Part shown: positions 33,841 to 42,311 of the stretch, in pieces
Layout of the letters: every line of letters starts with the position of its first letter
How positions within the stretch are numbered: position 1 is the first letter of the stretch
NCBI GenBank assembly: GCA_003021175.1
Contig: PXQV01000017.1
Location: 1 to 64,000 of the forward strand
DNA length: 64,000 bases
Direction: 5' to 3'
From: Halobacteriales archaeon QH_7_66_36
Lineage (GTDB): Archaea > Halobacteriota > Halobacteria > Halobacteriales > Haloarculaceae
Position numbers and translations under genes: made by a program
Notes under the pieces: model-generated
Seen by the model: the letters and a program-made list of their open reading frames with translations, nothing else
The model's database searches: none
Told to the model about the DNA's origin: nothing

Positions 33841-35036
33841 CGGGACCGCTCGCCGATCTGACCGTCGTCGAACTGACCGTGCACCGCGCGGGCCCCTTCG
33901 CCGGGTCGCTGCTGTCCGACCTCGGCGCAGAGGTCATCAAGATAGAGCGGCCAAACGTCGGCGACCCGGCCCGGTCGCAGGGCCCCGGTCCCGAGTTGAA
34001 GTCCGGCTACTTCATCGCCAACAACCGCAACAAGCAGTCCGTCGAACTGGACCTGAAGACGGACGCGGGGACGGAGGCGGCGCTGGAACTGCTCGCCGAC
34101 GCGGACGCCTTCGTCGAGAACTTCGGCTACGGCGTCGCGGAGAAGCTGGGCCTCGGCTACGACGCCGTCCGCGAGGTGAACGAGGACATTGTCTACGCGA
34201 GCGTGAAGGGGTACGGCGAGACCGGCCCGCTCCGCGAGAAGAAGGGGCTCGACCTCATCCTGCAGGCGGAGGCGGGGATCATGTCCGTCACCGGTCCCGA
34301 GGGCGGCGACCCGGTGAAGGTTGGACAGGCCATCGGCGACCTCACGGCGGGCATGTTCGCGACCATCGCGCTGCTGGCGCGGCTCCACGAGCGCGAACAG
34401 GTTGACGAGGCCGATGCCGAGGCGTTCACCGGCAAGTTCGACGTGGGGCTGTTCGACGCCATCGCGAGCGTGATGAACGAGTACGTCACCTTCCACTCGA
34501 TGACCGGCGAGGTGCCCGGCCCGCAGGGGACGACCCACCAGTCGATCTGTCCGTACGGCCTGTTCGAGGCCGCGGACGGCCACTTCGTGACCGGCGTCCC
34601 CAGCGACGAGCGGTGGGGCGACCTCGTCGACCTGCTCGGCCGCGAGGAGCTCCGCGAGTACGACACCAACGACGAGCGGATGGCCGAGCGCGAGCGGGTC
34701 CGCGAGATACTCCACGAGGAGTTTCGCGAGGAGCCGGTCGACCACTGGCTGGAGGCGCTGACCGACGCCGGCTTCCCGAACGGCCCGCTCAACGACCTCA
34801 CGGACGTGGTCGACCACGAGCAGACCGCCGCGCGCGGGCTCGCCGTCGACCACGAGGACCCCGACGCCGGCGAGATCACGCTGCCGGGCCACCCGGTCAA
34901 CTTCCCCGACTTCGAGCCGTCGATCCGGTCGCCCGCTCCGCGTCTCGGCGAACACACCGAGGAGGTGTTCGCGGACGTGGCCGGCGACCAGACCACGCTC
35001 GACGAGTGGGCCGACGCGGGCGCGTTCGGCGACTGA
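33837..35036 (+). CDS. Family III (CaiB/BaiF) CoA transferase
   Basis: The 399-residue enzyme transfers CoA between carboxylic acids. Residues 1-60 (LADLTVVELTVHRAGPFAGS, LGAEVIKIERPNVGDPAR) form the CoA-binding Rossmann part. The expected catalytic Asp is Asp168 in VGQAIGDLTAGM. C-terminal segments NGPLNDLTDVVDHEQTAARG and LPGHPVNFPDF are family features. Its ATG overlaps the crotonase stop by 4 nt. Typical partners are carnitine, bile acid, formate/oxalate or mesaconate pathways, and the present sequence does not decide among them. A second, only distantly similar family member lies at 38707-39969. Confidence 0.9.
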   Translation: MTGPLADLTVVELTVHRAGPFAGSLLSDLGAEVIKIERPNVGDPARSQGPGPELKSGYFIANNRNKQSVELDLKTDAGTEAALELLADADAFVENFGYGVAEKLGLGYDAVREVNEDIVYASVKGYGETGPLREKKGLDLILQAEAGIMSVTGPEGGDPVKVGQAIGDLTAGMFATIALLARLHEREQVDEADAEAFTGKFDVGLFDAIASVMNEYVTFHSMTGEVPGPQGTTHQSICPYGLFEAADGHFVTGVPSDERWGDLVDLLGREELREYDTNDERMAERERVREILHEEFREEPVDHWLEALTDAGFPNGPLNDLTDVVDHEQTAARGLAVDHEDPDAGEITLPGHPVNFPDFEPSIRSPAPRLGEHTEEVFADVAGDQTTLDEWADAGAFGD

Positions 35037-35145
35037 GCGGGCGCGTTCGGGGACGCGGTCACGCCGTGGCTCCCGTGCCGTCCACCCCCCGAGGGACCGT
35101 CCGGATGCCGTCGGATACTTGACTCCGAGCCGACTACGACGGCCA

Positions 35146-37062
35146 ATGAGTGAGGACCACGGGGGGTTCGAGGATGTCCGCGACAACGTCGTGGGCCACC
35201 CGATGGTGAGTCTGCTGTCGTACGCGCGCACCTACTGGCTTCGGCTGACGGTCGGCGTCGTCGCGTCGTTCCTGACGCGGTTCGCCCGACTCGTCCCGCC
35301 CATCATCGTCGCGGCGGCCATCGACCGCGTCATCCGCACCTCCGGCGAGACGGGGCTGTTGACACGCGTCGGCCTGTTGCCGCCCGGCGAGATAACCGGG
35401 CAGGCGGCCCGCCTCGCGCTGTTGGAACAGCTCGTCGTCATCGCCGTGCTCGCGTACGCCGTCCGGTCGATCACCAGATTCACCTCTCGGTATCTCCTGC
35501 AGGCGACCGCCCAGAAGGTGCAGCGCGACCTCCGGGACGACACCTACGACCACCTCCAGCACCTCTCGATGGACTTCTTCGTCGACCACCAGACCGGCGG
35601 GATGATGTCCATCCTCAACAGCGACATCAACCGGCTGGAGCAGTTCCTCAACACGGAGTTTCGCCAGTTCATCCGCGTGGTCGCGACCGTCGGCGGTATC
35701 GCCGTCATCCTGTGGTTCTACTCGCCGAAGCTGGCGCTGATCGCGCTCGCACCCGTCCCGGTCATCGGGCTGGCGAGCGGGCGCTTCCTCACGTGGATCG
35801 AGCCACGCTACAAGTCGATCCGGGAGACGGTCGCGCGGCTGAACACGCGCTTGGAGAACAACCTCGGCGGCGCGGCCGTGATCAAGACGTTCGACCGGTA
35901 CGACTTCGAGCGGGCCCGCGTCGCCGAGCAGAGCGACCGCTACCACGACGAGAAGGTCGCCGCCCTCCGTATCCGGCGCGGATTCTTCTCCGGTCTGCGA
36001 CTGCTGACCGGCATCGTCTTCGTGCTCGCGCTGTACGTCGGCGGGACGGACATCATCACGGCCCCGGAGAGCATCGCGCTGTCGACCGGTGGCTTCGCGC
36101 TGTTCTTCCTCCTGCTCCGTCGGCTCTACTCGCCGATGCGCCGCGTCGGCAAGTCGGCCAACAAGTACCAGCTCGCCAAGTCGAGCGCCGAGCGGGTGTT
36201 CGGCCTGCTCGGCCGCGAGCCGACCGTCACCTCGCCTGCGGACCCTCACCGCCCCGAGTCGGTCGACGGCGGTGTCACCTTTGAAGACGTGACCTTCGCG
36301 TACGGCGACCGCGACCCCGTCCTCCACGACGTGTCGCTCTCAGTGCCCGCCGGCGCGACCGTCGGCCTCGCGGGCGCGACCGGTGCCGGCAAGTCGACGC
36401 TGTTGAAACTTCTCGCCCGGTTCCACGACGTGAACGAAGGAGAGGTCCGGGTGGACGGCGTCGACGTTCGCGACTACGACCTGCAGGCGCTGCGCGACGA
36501 AATCGCCATCGTGGAGCAGAACCCGTATCTGTTTTCGGGGACGGTCGCGGAGAACATCGCCTACGGCGACCGCGACGTGCTCGACGCCGAGTGGTACGGC
36601 CGAGCCGACGAACGCGAGGCGACGGCGGCCCGCGAGCGGGTGCGTGCGGTCGCGGAGGCCGCAGAAGCCCACGAGTTCATCACCGACCTGCCGGACGGCT
36701 ACGACACCCGCGTCGGCGAGCGCGGTGTCAAGCTCTCGGGCGGCCAGCGCCAGCGGCTCGCCATCGCCCGCGCACTTCTGAATGACCCGGCGATCATCAT
36801 CTTCGACGAGGCGACCAGCGACGTGGACACGGAGACGGAGGAGCTGATACAGGAGAGCCTCGACCGACTGGTCGAGGAGCGCACCGCGTTCGTCATCGCC
36901 CACCGCCTCTCGACGATTCAGGACGCCGACGAGATCGTCGTGATGGACGACGGCCGCATCGTCGAACAGGGGAGCCACGACGCCCTGCTCGCGCGCGGCG
37001 GCGAGTACGCCGATCTCTGGACCGCGCAGGCGGATGCGGGACCAGCACCGGCGGACGACTGA
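35146..37062 (+). CDS. ABC exporter half-transporter (permease fused to ATPase)
   Basis: The 638-residue protein has six membrane helices in residues about 20-320, then a nucleotide-binding domain. Walker A is GATGAGKST, the Q-loop is in [20 protein letters not shown], the signature is LSGGQRQR, Walker B is [12 protein letters not shown], and the switch His is in IAHRLS. It must act as a homodimer or pair with another half. An insert between Q-loop and signature (about residues 478-505, [20 protein letters not shown]) is longer than usual. The start ATG 35146 gives [20 protein letters not shown]. Substrate (lipid, drug or peptide) is not predictable. The gene stands alone on the plus strand. 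Confidence 0.9.
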   Translation: MSEDHGGFEDVRDNVVGHPMVSLLSYARTYWLRLTVGVVASFLTRFARLVPPIIVAAAIDRVIRTSGETGLLTRVGLLPPGEITGQAARLALLEQLVVIAVLAYAVRSITRFTSRYLLQATAQKVQRDLRDDTYDHLQHLSMDFFVDHQTGGMMSILNSDINRLEQFLNTEFRQFIRVVATVGGIAVILWFYSPKLALIALAPVPVIGLASGRFLTWIEPRYKSIRETVARLNTRLENNLGGAAVIKTFDRYDFERARVAEQSDRYHDEKVAALRIRRGFFSGLRLLTGIVFVLALYVGGTDIITAPESIALSTGGFALFFLLLRRLYSPMRRVGKSANKYQLAKSSAERVFGLLGREPTVTSPADPHRPESVDGGVTFEDVTFAYGDRDPVLHDVSLSVPAGATVGLAGATGAGKSTLLKLLARFHDVNEGEVRVDGVDVRDYDLQALRDEIAIVEQNPYLFSGTVAENIAYGDRDVLDAEWYGRADEREATAARERVRAVAEAAEAHEFITDLPDGYDTRVGERGVKLSGGQRQRLAIARALLNDPAIIIFDEATSDVDTETEELIQESLDRLVEERTAFVIAHRLSTIQDADEIVVMDDGRIVEQGSHDALLARGGEYADLWTAQADAGPAPADD

Positions 37063-37253
37063 TCGGGGCGACTGCCGAACGGCCGGACCGGACGACTGAC
37101 AGGCGGCCGACCAGCGAGGTGCCAACGGCACCTCGGGCAGCCGGCGCGAAGCGCCGACGACAGCGGGAGGCCGCCGAACGGCTCTCGGCCGTGAGCCGGA
37201 ACGACTACCTGACGACCATCTTCGTTGCGCTACAATCTCGGAGCGTCGGACCG
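37063..37253. repeat. Hairpin modules next to dispersed element copy D
   Basis: No gene is seen. Perfect hairpins include GAGGTGCC-AAC-GGCACCTC (37116-37134) and CGGCGC-GAA-GCGCCG (about 37141-37157). The flanking words GCCGACCAGC and GACGACAGCG match the repeat region at 240-310. The module therefore recurs as a unit outside the element ends. Confidence 0.55.
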
Positions 37254-37567
37254 TGTTCAGATACGTGGGTCGTCGCTCGACCGACAACTGCGGTGGGTGG
37301 GACTGAGAGGGGCCGTTATCGGCGGCTGCGCCGCCGATTGCTCGGGAGAGCGCCGCTCTCCCGGTGGACGCTACGGGAAGCCCGGCGTTCGGAAGACGCG
37401 GAGCGTCTTCCGCAGCCCAGCAGCAATCTGCGATTTCTGCGGGTGACGCAAGCCGCGAGGCGACGCCGTCGCCTCGGCCCGCTCGCGCGGGGCAACCGCG
37501 CGAGGACACCCCAGCGAACGCAGTGAGCGAGGCTGGCTCATCCAGCTGAATCGCCCTTATTTGAACA
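37254..37567 (+). repeat. Dispersed element, copy D, with a five-hairpin cargo
   Basis: The 314-bp copy runs from TGTTCAGATAC to TTATTTGAACA (37557-37567). After GGGTCGTCGCTCGACCG and the first box (GTGGGACTGAGAGGGGCC), the cargo contains successive perfect hairpins: 37343-37363 (9-bp arms, loop GCC), 37390-37412 (10-bp, loop GGA), 37456-37476 (9-bp, loop GCC) and 37484-37502 (7-bp, loop GGCAA), plus GGCGGC-TGC-GCCGCC near 37321. The second box is missing. Bases 37383-37530 reappear inverted and nearly identical at 52074-52221. Confidence 0.8.
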
Positions 37568-37619
37568 CCACCCCTTTGTTCACCCGAACGGCTTTGTTCC
37601 GACCCACACAGGAGCGGAC

Positions 37620-38723
37620 GTGACGCGAACTGTCGTCTGTCTGGACGGGCTGGACCCGACGTATCTCGACGCGGTGGAGACCCCGGCGTGGGACACCTTG
37701 GCCGAGCGGGGCCGTCAGGGCACCTGTAAGGCCGTCGTTCCGACGCTGACGAACGTGAACAACGCCGCCATCACGACCGCGAGGCCGCCGACGGACCACG
37801 GCATCCCCGGCAACACGCTGTTCGACCCGGACACCGGCGAGCGGGAGTACGTTCGCTCGGCCGAGCACCGACAAGCGGACACGTGGCTCGGCGACGTGGT
37901 CGCAGACGGGGGCTCGGCCGCAGCCGTTGTCGTGAAGGAGAAGCTCCGCGACCTGCTGTTCGGCGAGAGCGTCGACGCCGCCAGCGCCGAGGAGCCGCCG
38001 GCGCGGCTGGAGGAGGCGGTCGGTGAGGCACCGGGGGTTTACTCCGGCGAGGCGAGCGCGTGGGCGCTCGCGGCGGCCGCACACGTCCGCGAGACGCGGG
38101 AGCCGGACGTGCTGTACGTCTCCACGACGGACGTGATACCGCACAAGCACGAACCGGGGACGGCCCCGGCCGCCGACTGGGTGCAGGCGCTCGACGAGGG
38201 ACTGGCCGCGCTCGCGCGGCCCGGCGACGAACTCGTCGTCACCGCCGACCACGGGATGTCCGCCAAGTCGCTGTGCGTCGACCTGCCGACCGTGCTCGCA
38301 AACGCAGGGTACGACGCCGAGGTAGTCCGGTGTATCCGCGACGCCCACACCTACCACCACCGGAATCTCGGCGGGGCGGCCTACGTCCACCTCGACGGCG
38401 CGGGCGAGGGAGCACTCGACCTGTTGGCCGACGTGGAGGGCGTCGACGCGGTGCTCGACCGCGAGGCGGCCGCCGACAAGTACCGACTGCCGGCCGACCG
38501 CATCGGCGACGCGCTGGTGCTCGGCACGAAAGAGAGCGTCTTCGGGCCCATCGGCGGCGACGCGGAGACGGCCGTCGACGGCGACCCCGACGCGACGCAC
38601 GCGACCGTCGGCCTCCGGTCGCACGGCTCGGCCCACGAGCGGACGGTGCCGTACGTGACGACGACCGGCGCGGCGCTCGACTCGACGGTCGACGCGTGGC
38701 GGGCCGTCAGCGGTCGGGAATAG
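37620..38723 (+). CDS. Alkaline-phosphatase-superfamily hydrolase, phosphonoacetate hydrolase-like
   Basis: The 367-residue cytosolic metal hydrolase has its first metal ligand in VVCLDGLDPTYL and a nucleophile threonine in PTLTNVNNAAITT. The segment GIPGNTLFDPDTGEREY follows, then VSTTDVIPHKHEPG and VTADHGMSAKS with His/Asp ligands, and a last His in RSHGSAHERTVPY. The TN-x-NN and GNT-x-FDP elements are those I associate with phosphonoacetate hydrolase (PhnA), which cleaves a C-P bond to acetate and phosphate. Other phosphodiesterases of the superfamily share the metal core, so the substrate is a hypothesis. GTG start. Its 3' end overlaps the convergent CoA transferase by 17 bp. Confidence 0.75.
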   Translation: MTRTVVCLDGLDPTYLDAVETPAWDTLAERGRQGTCKAVVPTLTNVNNAAITTARPPTDHGIPGNTLFDPDTGEREYVRSAEHRQADTWLGDVVADGGSAAAVVVKEKLRDLLFGESVDAASAEEPPARLEEAVGEAPGVYSGEASAWALAAAAHVRETREPDVLYVSTTDVIPHKHEPGTAPAADWVQALDEGLAALARPGDELVVTADHGMSAKSLCVDLPTVLANAGYDAEVVRCIRDAHTYHHRNLGGAAYVHLDGAGEGALDLLADVEGVDAVLDREAAADKYRLPADRIGDALVLGTKESVFGPIGGDAETAVDGDPDATHATVGLRSHGSAHERTVPYVTTTGAALDSTVDAWRAVSGRE

Positions 38724-39969
38724 CGCCGGCCGCCCGGAGCTGGTCGAGTTCGTCCGCGCCGTAGCCGAGTTCGCGCAACACGGCCTCGGTGTCCTCTCCC
38801 AACAGCGGCGGGCCGTCCTCGAAGCCAGCCTCGCCGTTCTCGTAGTTCAGCGGGTGTTCGAGCGCGTCGATCTCGCCGACCGAGGGGTGTTCGAGCGTCG
38901 TGACGACGCCCCGCGCCCGCGTCTGCTCGTTGTCGAGCGCCGTCGGCACGTCGTACACCGGGCCGACGGGGAGACCGGCATCCTCGGCGAGATCCTCCAC
39001 CCACGCCTCCGTGGGCCGTTGTTTGAAGGTGGCCGACAGTTCGACCTCCAGTTCGTCCATGTGTTCGACGCGGTCGGCGTTCGTCTCGAAGCGCGGGTCG
39101 TCGGCCAGCTCGGGTCGGTCGATGGCCTCACACAGCCCGCGCCACAGTTTCTGATTCGCACAGCCGACGTTGAGATAGCCGTCGGCGGTCGGATACGCCT
39201 GATACGGCGCGAGGACGGGGTCTTTCGTCCCCATGCGCGTCGGCTGCTCGCCGACGAACGCCTTGGCGGCCTGCTTCGTGAGCCACGGGAGCGCGGCGTC
39301 GTGCATCGCCAGTTCCACCCGGTCGCCCTCGCCGGTGAGTTCGCGCCGGAACAGCGCGCCCAAGATGCCGAACGCGGCCCACATCGCCGTGATGAGATCT
39401 GTCTCGGGCATTCCAACCTTGGCCGGGTCGCCGTCCTCCGAGCCGGTGACGGACATGATGCCGCTGGTCCCTTGGACGAGCAGGTCGTAGCCCGGCCGCT
39501 CGCGCCACGGCCCGCTGTCGCCGAACGCGGAGATGGAACAGTAGACGATGGCATCGTTCACCTCGCGGATGTCGTCGTAGCCGACGCCGATGCGGTCGGC
39601 CGTTCCCGGCCGGAAGTTCTCGACGAACACGTCCGCCTCGCGCGCGAGGTCGTACAGCGCGGCCAACCCCTCGTCCGTCTTCAGGTCGAGTTCGACGCTC
39701 CGCTTGTCGTAGTTGACCGTCCAGAAGTACGGCGACTCGCCCTTCGCGGGCGTCGTTCCCGGGCCGTCGTGCTCGCCGGGATCGACGAACGGCGGCCCGG
39801 AGTGGCGGGAGTCGTCGCCGGCCTCCGGCCGTTCCACCTTGATCACCTCTGCTCCCTGATTGGCGAGCATCGTCGTCGCGAACCCGCCGGTGACGAACGT
39901 CGAGAGGTCGACGACCGTCACTCCGTCGAGCACGCGCGTCCGCGTCTCGTCGCCATCGTTCGATGACAT
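38707..39969 (-). CDS. Family III (CaiB/BaiF) CoA transferase, second copy
   Basis: The 420-residue protein is distantly related to the one at 33837-35036. The N-terminal CoA site reads LDGVTVVDLSTFVTGGFATT and GAEVIKVERPEAGDDSR. The expected catalytic residue is Asp191 in VGMPETDLITAM. C-terminal elements are GPVYDVPTALDNEQTRARGV and EIDALEHPLNYENG. It differs from the first in an insert near 55-80 and therefore probably in substrate. It is on the minus strand as a single gene, divergent from the MFS carrier, with its 3' end inside the phosphonoacetate-hydrolase-like gene by 17 bp. Confidence 0.9.
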   Translation of the reverse strand: MSSNDGDETRTRVLDGVTVVDLSTFVTGGFATTMLANQGAEVIKVERPEAGDDSRHSGPPFVDPGEHDGPGTTPAKGESPYFWTVNYDKRSVELDLKTDEGLAALYDLAREADVFVENFRPGTADRIGVGYDDIREVNDAIVYCSISAFGDSGPWRERPGYDLLVQGTSGIMSVTGSEDGDPAKVGMPETDLITAMWAAFGILGALFRRELTGEGDRVELAMHDAALPWLTKQAAKAFVGEQPTRMGTKDPVLAPYQAYPTADGYLNVGCANQKLWRGLCEAIDRPELADDPRFETNADRVEHMDELEVELSATFKQRPTEAWVEDLAEDAGLPVGPVYDVPTALDNEQTRARGVVTTLEHPSVGEIDALEHPLNYENGEAGFEDGPPLLGEDTEAVLRELGYGADELDQLRAAGAIPDR

Positions 39970-40161
39970 ACGCCCCCATTCGCGAAGGGGTCACATGGAG
40001 GTTACGCGAACAGGTCGCCACGCTCTCGCGGGCGGGAATCCGACGGTCAGGCCGAGTGCCGTCGCCGACGAGAGCGGCCGTGCCGCGCGACGACGGTCGA
40101 GAGACGGAGTTCTGACCTGCACTGTGGGAACCTTTTTCCACCGGGAAACGCCAGCCGGGAT

Positions 40162-41376
40162 ATGAACCCGAACGACCGTCGCATCGTGAGCTTCACGATG
40201 CTCGGTCACGCGCTGTTTCACACCTACGAGCTGTCGATTCCGGTGTTCGTCGTCGCGTGGCTCGACGCCTTCTCGACGACGCCGGCCACCCTCGGGCTGG
40301 CGGTCGGACTCGGCTACGGGCTGGTCGGGCTCGGCGCGCTCCCTGCGGGCATCCTCGCCGACACCCGAGAATCGCGCGAGCTCATCGTGGTCTCGCTGCT
40401 CGGTATGGGCGTCGGGTTCGGCCTGCTCGCGGCCGCGCCGGGCGTTGTCGGTATCGCACTCGCGCTCGCGGTGTGGGGCGTGGCCGCCAGCCTCTATCAC
40501 CCGGCCGGGCTGGCGCTGTTGAGCCGCGGGACGACCGAGCGCGGGGCCGGCTTCGCCTACCACGGCGCGGCCGGCAACGTCGGCACCGCCCTCGGCCCGT
40601 TCGTCGCGGCGCTGCTGTTGGTCTTCCTCGACTGGCGACTCGTCGCGCTCGCGTTCGTCGTGCCGGCGATCGTCGGCGCCGTCGTCGCCGCCCGCGTCTC
40701 CTTCGACGAGACGGCCGCCGTCGAGAGCGAGGAGACGGCGATGACCGACGGCGGGCCAGCGACCCTGCGCGACTTGCTCGGCGACTCGCGACGGCTGTTC
40801 ACCGGCGGGTTCGTCCTCGTGTTCGGCGTCGTGATGCTGTACGGCCTCTACTACCGTGGCGTGCTCACGTTCCTGCCGGACCTGCTCGCCGACACGTCGT
40901 TCCTCGCGCCGATGACCGTCGGCGTGACGACGTTCGAGCCGAGCCGGTTCGTCTACGCGGGACTGCTCGTGCTCGGCGTGTTCGGCCAGTACGCCGGCGG
41001 TCGTCTCACCGATAGATTCGAGACCGATCGCCTGCTCGCGGGCGTCCTCGCGGGGCTCGTCGCCATCGCGCTGCTGTTCGTGCCGGCGCTGGAGGCGGGC
41101 ATCGTGCCGTTGCTCGGCATCTGTGCCGTCCTCGGCTTCGCCGTCTACGCGACCGCACCCATCTATCAGGCCACCATCGCCGACCACGTGACGGCGGACG
41201 CGCGTGGCCTCTCGTACGGCTACACGTATCTCGGGATGTTCGGCATCGGCGCGCTCGGAGCCACGCTTGCCGGCGGCTTACTCACCTACACCGGGACGAC
41301 GACGCTGTTCGTCGTCCTCGCCGGGTTGGCGGCCGGAGCGCTCCTGCTGTGTCTCCGCGTCGTCACCGCACATTAG
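40162..41376 (+). CDS. Major facilitator superfamily transporter
   Basis: The 404-residue membrane protein has about 12 hydrophobic helices and the two-fold MFS layout. ALPAGILADTRESRELIVVS holds the cytoplasmic loop 2-3 motif. AVWGVAASLYHPAGLALLSR and AGFAYHGAAGNVGTALGPFV form the helix 4-5 signature of the fosmidomycin-resistance/sugar-type group. A central loop lies near 190-205. The ATG follows a short leader with AACCTTTTTCC at about 40128-40138 as a TATA-like box. Substrate unknown. It overlaps the 3' end of the frameshifted gene at 41373 by 4 bp. Confidence 0.85.
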   Translation: MNPNDRRIVSFTMLGHALFHTYELSIPVFVVAWLDAFSTTPATLGLAVGLGYGLVGLGALPAGILADTRESRELIVVSLLGMGVGFGLLAAAPGVVGIALALAVWGVAASLYHPAGLALLSRGTTERGAGFAYHGAAGNVGTALGPFVAALLLVFLDWRLVALAFVVPAIVGAVVAARVSFDETAAVESEETAMTDGGPATLRDLLGDSRRLFTGGFVLVFGVVMLYGLYYRGVLTFLPDLLADTSFLAPMTVGVTTFEPSRFVYAGLLVLGVFGQYAGGRLTDRFETDRLLAGVLAGLVAIALLFVPALEAGIVPLLGICAVLGFAVYATAPIYQATIADHVTADARGLSYGYTYLGMFGIGALGATLAGGLLTYTGTTTLFVVLAGLAAGALLLCLRVVTAH

Positions 41377-42028
41377 CTACGCTCGCGCGTGACGACGGTG
41401 CCGTCGTCGACATCGACGCGGGCGTCGAACAGTGAGGTGATGGCGGCGACCGTCTCCTCGTCGTGGGCGTCGGGGTTGAGATGGAAGTGGGCGTGTACGT
41501 CCGCGTCCCACAGATGGTCGAGCAGCGAGTTCAGTAGGTGTAGGTGCGTGACGTCCCGACGTACTGTAACATCGCCGTAATCGAGTCGAAGCAGACGTGG
41601 ACGCCGTCGGTGTCTCGGAGCTGTTCCGCGATGGCGATCCCGAGACCCGTCAGGTCGTTCGGCTCCGCGACCGATATCTCGCCGTCTGTCGGCGTCGCCG
41701 CGGTGCCGGCCGCGGCCGCGCGCGTCCCGCCGCCGATGTCGACGACCGTCTTTCGGTCGTCGGGCACGGACGGAAGCCGGTCGAGACAGTCCTCCGGCGG
41801 CCGGGTGTAGCTCACCCACAGCACCGACTCGTCGCTCTCCGGCCTGAGTGCGGCCTCGCAGGCGTCTGCGTTGCCGGCCATCGACACATCACACGGCAGC
41901 GTCCCCCGGGTCGCTCCAGCGGCACCAGCCGCTGCCCACCGTCGACGCTCACGTCCGCCACCTGCGCGTTCGGTTCCCAGAGACGTGATCCATATCTTTC
42001 CTGTTGATGCCTTCGTACTAACATTCAT
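41373..42028 (-). pseudogene. DUF7504-type (KaiC/RecA-like) protein gene with a frameshift
   Basis: The first frame (start complement 42026-42028) reads MNVSTKASTGKIWITSLG, then SDESVLWVSYTRPPEDCLDR and VHVCFDSITAMLQYVGTSRT before stopping at about 41531-41533. The adjoining frame resumes exactly there with LNSLLDHLWDADVHAHFHLN and DAHDEETVAAITSLFDARVD, ending at 41373. Together they match the haloarchaeal DUF7504 family over its full length, which suggests one missing nucleotide near 41537. The family is thought to be RecA/KaiC-like but without a defined role. The break may be a true mutation or a sequencing error. The next gene upstream is a small protein adjoining mcm. Confidence 0.75.
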
Positions 42029-42035
42029 ATCCTTA

Positions 42036-42311
42036 TTACAGATCGACTAGCTCTACGTCGAAGGTCGAATCCGTGGTGACCAGCTCCTCGATTCGCTCGC
42101 GTGCCGCCCCCGGCGATGGAGCGAGCACCACCGTCCCGTCGGCCGGACCGTCACCGACTGCCCGGTATGCGCGCAGGTCTCCGTCGAGGTCGGTCGCGTA
42201 CGTCCGGAGCGTCCCGCGCACCCGCCGCTCCAAGCCGGCGAGGTCGGTCTCGCCGGCCTCGAAGTCGGCCAGCGCCTCCTCGACGTTCCGGAGTGCGGAG
42301 ATGCGGTCCAT
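42036..42311 (-). CDS. Small conserved protein coupled to mcm
   Basis: The 91-residue acidic protein reads MDRISALRNVEEALADFEAG, then ETDLAGLERRVRGTLRTYAT and AYRAVGDGPADGTVVLAPSP, with no Cys and no membrane segment. It looks like a helical N-half with a small beta C-half. Its start codon shares one base with the mcm stop (42311), so it is translated as the second gene of the mcm operon. A replication-related role is suggested only by this coupling. The frameshifted DUF7504 gene follows 8 bp downstream. Confidence 0.75.
   Translation of the reverse strand: MDRISALRNVEEALADFEAGETDLAGLERRVRGTLRTYATDLDGDLRAYRAVGDGPADGTVVLAPSPGAARERIEELVTTDSTFDVELVDL

Noticed and set aside
33672-35231. Long minus-strand frame over the crotonase and CoA transferase genes
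   Set aside because: It runs through two recognisable genes on the other strand and shows no domain; it is a GC-skew shadow.
37254-37567. Reading the element copies as CRISPR repeats
   Set aside because: The copies are dispersed by kilobases, have no regular spacer array and no cas genes are present.
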